Assembly (NCBI GenBank): GCA_900551775.1
Contig: URXI01000060.1
Span: 1-16,985, forward strand
Reading direction: 5' to 3'
DNA length: 16,985 nt
From: an uncultured Eubacterium sp.
GTDB taxonomy: Bacteria; Bacillota; Clostridia; Peptostreptococcales; Anaerovoracaceae
How positions within the stretch are numbered: the first letter of the stretch is position 1; each line of letters begins with the position of its first letter. A model generated the notes under the pieces. That model saw only the letters and a program-made list of their open reading frames with translations. It searched no databases and was not told the DNA's origin. The translations under genes and the position numbers were made by a program. This document shows, piece after piece, positions 13,726 through 16,985 of the stretch.

Positions 13726-14124
13726 ATGAGCAAATCCTACAACACACCCAAGCGCACACATATCGTCAAGACGCGCCTGAACGATGATGAGTATGACATG
13801 TTCCTGAACCGGATGGAGGGATACGGGCTGAACCAATCAGCGTTTCTCCGCAAAGCCATCTCCGGCGCAACCATTCGCCCGGTGATTGTTGCCTCGTTGG
13901 TTAATGATGAACTGCTCGACGCACTCGGCAAGCTGACCGCTGAGTACGGCAGAATCGGCAGCAACCTCAATCAGATCGTCCGGCACCTGAATGAATGGCA
14001 AGCGCCATATCCCGATCTGGCAAAAGAGCTGCGTGATGCTGCCGTTGATCTCACCACGCTCAAATTTGATGTGATGAAAAAGGTCGGTGATACCCTTGGC
14101 AACGTTCAAACATATAAGCTCTAA
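13726..14124 (+). CDS. mobC: MobC-family relaxosome accessory protein
   Basis: A 132-residue protein. An N-terminal ribbon-helix-helix-like part (THIVKTRLNDDEYDMFLNRM, GLNQSAFLRKAISGA) is followed by the MobC signature GSNLNQIVRHLN (78-89). MobC proteins bind oriT, help melt it and load the relaxase. AAGGAGGTG lies five bases before ATG 13726; the open frame continues upstream to 13585 through the oriT candidate without a ribosome site, and I reject that extension. The 3' end overlaps the relaxase reading frame by 29 bases, so the two are coupled. Length is normal for the family. Confidence 0.85.
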   Translation: MSKSYNTPKRTHIVKTRLNDDEYDMFLNRMEGYGLNQSAFLRKAISGATIRPVIVASLVNDELLDALGKLTAEYGRIGSNLNQIVRHLNEWQAPYPDLAKELRDAAVDLTTLKFDVMKKVGDTLGNVQTYKL

Positions 14125-15655
14125 GAATGCTGACTATTCCGCCGCCGAAGCATACCTCACCTTTGAGCATGACGAATTCACCATGAAAGCCCGCCGCGAT
14201 GAGAACGGCAGGCTTATTCCGCGCAGGAACTACCTCCTCTCCACATTGAACTGCGGCGAAGAGGACTTCGCGGTGGCCTGCATGCGCGCCAATCTCCGCT
14301 ACGGGAAAAACCAGAAGCGGGAGGACGTGAAAAGCCATCACTACATCATAAGCTTTGATCCCAAGGACGCGGACGATCACGGCCTGACGGTAGACGCAGC
14401 GCAGCAGTTGTGTGAGACTTTCTGCGTCAATCATTTTCCCGGCCATCAGGCGATTGTTTGCACCCATCCCGACGGCCACAACGGCAGCGGCAACATCCAT
14501 GTGCACATCGTCATCAATTCGCTGCGGATTGCCGAGGTGCCGTTTCTGCCCTACATGGACAGGCCCTGCGACACGCGGCCGGGCATGAAGCACCGCTGCA
14601 CCGACGCCGCCATGGAGTATTACCGCGCCGAGGTCATGGAAATGTGTCATGCTGCCGGTCTGCATCAAATTGACTTGCTGAATGGAAGCAAAATTCGCGT
14701 AACCGAGCGCGAGTATTGGGCGAAGAAGAAGGGACAGCGTGCGTTGGAAGCTGCGAATGCTGCGCTTTCTGAGCAGGGTTTGCCCGTCCGCCAGACCAAA
14801 TTTGAAACGGACAAGGACAAACTGCGGGATGCCATTCGTAAAGCCCTTGCCGATGCGGTCAGCTTTGAGGACTTTGCCGAAAAACTGCTGCGCCAAGGGA
14901 TCACCGTCAAGGAGAACCGCGGCAGATTGTCCTACCTCACCTCCGATAGAACGAAGCCCATCACCGCCCGCAAGTTGGGGGATGATTTCGACAAGGCGGC
15001 AGTATTTGCAATGCTTGATCGAAACGCCAAGCAGTCAATTACGAAGCATCCCCCCTCCATCCATGAATTTCTTCAAAAACAAAACCAGTTCAGCCGCATA
15101 GTGGATGTGGAAGCCAAAAAGGCCAAGGGACAAGGGTACGTCAACTGGGCGAAAAAGCACAATCTGAAAAACATGAGTAAAGCGCTGATGCTGTATGAAG
15201 AGCACGAATTCTCTTCGCCGGAGGAGCTGGATGCAGCTTGCAATGCTGCCAATCAGGAACGAAGCGACGCGCTTGCGGCCTTGAAGGATGTGGAGAGCGC
15301 TATCCGTGATAAGAAAGAATTACAGAGCCACGTTCTCCGGTATTTCAAAACCAAGCCACTACGGGATGGCTTGAAGGCATGCAAGACGGACAAAGTCCGC
15401 ATTGCGTATCGCCGGAAATACGAAAGCGAGTTTGTGTTGCTGGACGCAGCCAAGCGTTTCTTTGATGCCAAGGGACTGAAGAAACTGCCCAGCCACAAGG
15501 CCTTGCAGCAGGAGATTGAGCAGCTCATTCAGGAGAAAAATCAGTTGTACAACGAGTATCAGGCGGCAAAGCAGCGGGCCGATGAGCTGAACACCATCCG
15601 CTACAATCTGAACCAGGCACTGGACAGAAAGCCCAGCCAGCAGCCGGAACGGTGA
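14096..15655 (+). CDS. MOBP-type relaxase / mobilization nuclease
   Basis: A 519-residue relaxase that nicks oriT and stays attached to the transferred strand. The N-terminal catalytic domain has ATFKHISSKNADY (2-14; a likely catalytic Tyr is Y14 or Y20), SHHYIISFDP (80-89), HPDGHN (124-129) and NIHVHIVIN (133-141), the HUH histidines. The C-terminal part is charged and helical with coiled-coil character (residues about 370-510). Start: related proteins begin MATFKHIS, which fits TTG 14096, with GGTGAT just upstream; GTG 14087 would add three residues. Both starts lie inside mobC. It is followed 14 bases later by the CHC2 gene, one operon for transfer and replication. Confidence 0.9.
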   Translation: MATFKHISSKNADYSAAEAYLTFEHDEFTMKARRDENGRLIPRRNYLLSTLNCGEEDFAVACMRANLRYGKNQKREDVKSHHYIISFDPKDADDHGLTVDAAQQLCETFCVNHFPGHQAIVCTHPDGHNGSGNIHVHIVINSLRIAEVPFLPYMDRPCDTRPGMKHRCTDAAMEYYRAEVMEMCHAAGLHQIDLLNGSKIRVTEREYWAKKKGQRALEAANAALSEQGLPVRQTKFETDKDKLRDAIRKALADAVSFEDFAEKLLRQGITVKENRGRLSYLTSDRTKPITARKLGDDFDKAAVFAMLDRNAKQSITKHPPSIHEFLQKQNQFSRIVDVEAKKAKGQGYVNWAKKHNLKNMSKALMLYEEHEFSSPEELDAACNAANQERSDALAALKDVESAIRDKKELQSHVLRYFKTKPLRDGLKACKTDKVRIAYRRKYESEFVLLDAAKRFFDAKGLKKLPSHKALQQEIEQLIQEKNQLYNEYQAAKQRADELNTIRYNLNQALDRKPSQQPER

Positions 15656-15669
15656 GGGGATGATTGTAT

Positions 15670-16320
15670 ATGACACTGTTTCAAGTCGTAAAGCACTCCG
15701 TCAGCACGCGGCAGGCGGCGGAGTATTACCACTTCCCGATCAACCGATCGGGACTGATTACCTGTCCATTTCACAACGACCACACGCCCAGCATGAAGGT
15801 AGACACACGCTTCCATTGCTTCGGATGCGGAGCCGACGGGGATGTGATCGATTTCGTTGCCCGGCTCTATCAGCTGGATGCAATGTCCGCAGCTGAAAAA
15901 CTGGCTGCGGATTTCCATATTCCCCACGAAAAAGCAAAACGCAAAGCAAGAGCTGCGCCCACACAAAATGAAAAGCAACTCTACTGCAAGCTGGAAGCCC
16001 GGTGCTTTCGGGTGCTGTCAGATTACCTGCATCTGCTCCGCCAATGGGAAGAAGAGTATGCGCCTAAGCTGGAAGACGAAACCTGGCATCCGCTGTTTGT
16101 GGAGGCCTTACAGAAAAAAGATCACATTGAATATTTGCTTGATGTGCTGCTGAGCGAGCCGCTCGCAGAACGGGCAGCGCTGATCCGGGAATACGGAAGG
16201 GAAGTGATGAAACTTGAGCAACGACTATCAGACCTTGCAGCCGGAACTGCGGGAAAACTTGCAGATGATGGCAGCAGCGCAGCCCTGCCAAACGACAGAA
16301 GAGGTGCGGGCGCTCCTTGA
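15670..16320 (+). CDS. CHC2 zinc-finger, primase-like protein
   Basis: A 216-residue protein whose first 70 residues form a CHC2 zinc-binding domain like that of DnaG: CPFHNDHTPSMKVD (32-45), then FHCFGCGADGDVIDFV (48-63). The zinc ligands are C32, H35, C50 and C53. No TOPRIM catalytic core follows; the remaining 150 residues are a charged helical tail. It probably recognises primer sites and works with the ATPase encoded next, rather than synthesising primers alone. ATG 15670 is chosen; TTG 15664, two codons earlier, is closer to the GAGGGG ribosome site and is possible. Its last 107 bases overlap the next gene in another frame. Confidence 0.8.
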   Translation: MTLFQVVKHSVSTRQAAEYYHFPINRSGLITCPFHNDHTPSMKVDTRFHCFGCGADGDVIDFVARLYQLDAMSAAEKLAADFHIPHEKAKRKARAAPTQNEKQLYCKLEARCFRVLSDYLHLLRQWEEEYAPKLEDETWHPLFVEALQKKDHIEYLLDVLLSEPLAERAALIREYGREVMKLEQRLSDLAAGTAGKLADDGSSAALPNDRRGAGAP

Positions 16321-16985
16321 ATTCAACGACAAGGGGCAGGTGAAGAACACCATGCAGAACGTGTATCTGGTCTTTACGTGTGACCCGGCGCTGCGGGGAG
16401 CCATCGCTCACAACATCCTCACCGGTCGCATTGACATCTGCCGTCCCGTGTGGTGGGAGCGCACCGCTTCAGCCATGAACGACACGGATTTCAACTACCT
16501 CATGCTGTATCTTGAGAATCATTACGGGCTGAACAACGAGAACCGCATCCGCAAGGCGCTGACGGTGGCGGCGCATCAGAATCAGTATCACCCCATCCGG
16601 GATTATCTGAACGCCCTTCAATGGGACGGCACCGATCGTATCCCCTACGCGCTGCACCATTTTCTCGGCGCGGAGGTCAGCGATTATACCCGCGAGGTGA
16701 TGCAGTTGTTCCTCTTGGGAGCCATCAACCGCGTGTTCAAACCGGGCTGCAAGTTTGAACCCATGCTGTGCCTGGTTGGTGGACAAGGGGCAGGTAAGTC
16801 CACCTTCTTCCGGCTGCTGGCATGCAAAGATGAATGGTTTTCCGACGATCTGAAGCGGCTGGATGATGAGAACGTATTCCGCAAGATGCAGGGCCACTGG
16901 ATCATCGAAATGTCGGAGATGATCGCTACGGCCAACGCCAAGAGCATTGAGGACATCAAGTCCTTCCTCAGCCGCCAGAAGGAAA
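16214..16985 (+). CDS. VapE-type (virulence-associated E) ATPase, 3' end beyond the window
   Basis: An open frame from TTG 16214 to the right edge, 257 codons visible. It contains YLNALQWDGTDRIPYALHHF, LLGAINRVFKPGCKFEPML, the Walker A loop GGQGAGKST (189-197) and WIIEMSEM (229-236) as the Walker B strand. These are the hallmarks of the VapE / Pfam PF05272 family, helicase-like ATPases paired with CHC2 primases in mobile elements, thought to drive element replication. An in-frame TGA at 16208-16210 limits the start. TTG 16214 is the first possible start, ATG 16265 the next; neither has a strong ribosome site, so translation may be coupled to the CHC2 gene. Confidence 0.85.
   Translation, partial: MSNDYQTLQPELRENLQMMAAAQPCQTTEEVRALLEFNDKGQVKNTMQNVYLVFTCDPALRGAIAHNILTGRIDICRPVWWERTASAMNDTDFNYLMLYLENHYGLNNENRIRKALTVAAHQNQYHPIRDYLNALQWDGTDRIPYALHHFLGAEVSDYTREVMQLFLLGAINRVFKPGCKFEPMLCLVGGQGAGKSTFFRLLACKDEWFSDDLKRLDDENVFRKMQGHWIIEMSEMIATANAKSIEDIKSFLSRQKE

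Larger units (their letters stand above)
224..16985. mobile_element. Left part of an integrative mobilizable element (right end outside the window)
   Basis: Seen: a host gene start is broken at about position 224. It is followed by TnpV, a defence-type cargo, and then a sigma-like regulator, excisionase-like HTH, MobC, MOBP relaxase, CHC2 primase-like protein and VapE-type ATPase. Known: this order of mobilization and replication genes is common in integrative mobilizable elements of gut Clostridia. Such elements encode a relaxase but no type IV secretion system and are moved by a helper. Inferred: the left boundary is close to 224, and the integrase and right boundary lie beyond 16985. No integrase or conjugation pore gene is visible here, so autonomous transfer cannot be claimed. 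Confidence 0.7.

Noticed and set aside
13410..13787. Open frames covering the gap before mobC
   Set aside because: They run through a terminator and three inverted repeats and show no family features; the gap fits oriT better.
14060..14896. Minus-strand open frame of 278 codons over the relaxase
   Set aside because: Antisense of the catalytic relaxase domain; long antisense frames are common in GC-rich coding DNA.

Overview
The window looks like the left part of an integrative, mobilizable element in a member of the Clostridia (gut Oscillospiraceae- or Lachnospiraceae-like). The reasons are Gram-positive style Shine-Dalgarno sites, consensus promoters, and a TnpV / MobC / MOBP relaxase / CHC2 / VapE backbone typical of such elements. 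The replication and mobilization genes at the right (12.2-17 kb) look more GC-rich than the cargo at 2.8-8.3 kb and the intergenic stretch near 12 kb, which fits cargo of separate origin. No integrase lies in the window; it is presumably beyond the right edge.

Left end (1-369): remnants of two host genes. One is a C-terminal fragment of nicotinate phosphoribosyltransferase on the minus strand. The other is the first 13 codons of a low-molecular-weight protein tyrosine phosphatase on the plus strand, cut off inside its P-loop. A hairpin and a perfect 11-bp tandem repeat follow, so the element boundary probably lies near position 224. Two small accessory genes follow (TnpV and a DUF6809-like protein, 370-1010), closed by a terminator.

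Cargo (1054-12041): four units, each with recognisable control sites. (a) A HipA-like kinase overlaps a protein that seems to join a HipA N-terminal-like part, a DUF2442-like domain and a helix-turn-helix. This looks like a split HipA toxin-antitoxin, expressed from a consensus promoter with a duplicated palindromic operator. (b) A plus-strand operon encodes an XRE regulator, a nuclease-methylase fusion (HSDR_N plus N6-methylase), a two-TRD specificity subunit and an unknown protein with a HEPN-like RNALFH motif. It has no SNF2 translocase subunit, so it looks closer to BcgI-like (type IIB/IIG) restriction than to type I. (c) A minus-strand operon encodes an AbiEi-family regulator, a DUF262 protein with a C-terminal HNH-like site, and a PIN-like protein. 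It has a consensus TTGACA-17-TATAAT promoter flanked by two 35-bp repeats. Units b and c converge on a perfect 15-bp terminator stem. I think unit c, and the fourth gene of unit b, are the best candidates for an undescribed defence system.

Backbone (12242 to the right edge): a sigma-like regulator, an excisionase-like small HTH protein, a hairpin-rich intergenic region that may hold oriT, MobC, the relaxase, a CHC2 zinc-finger primase-like protein and a VapE-type ATPase that runs off the window. This set would nick and transfer the element and support its replication, with conjugation machinery supplied by another element.
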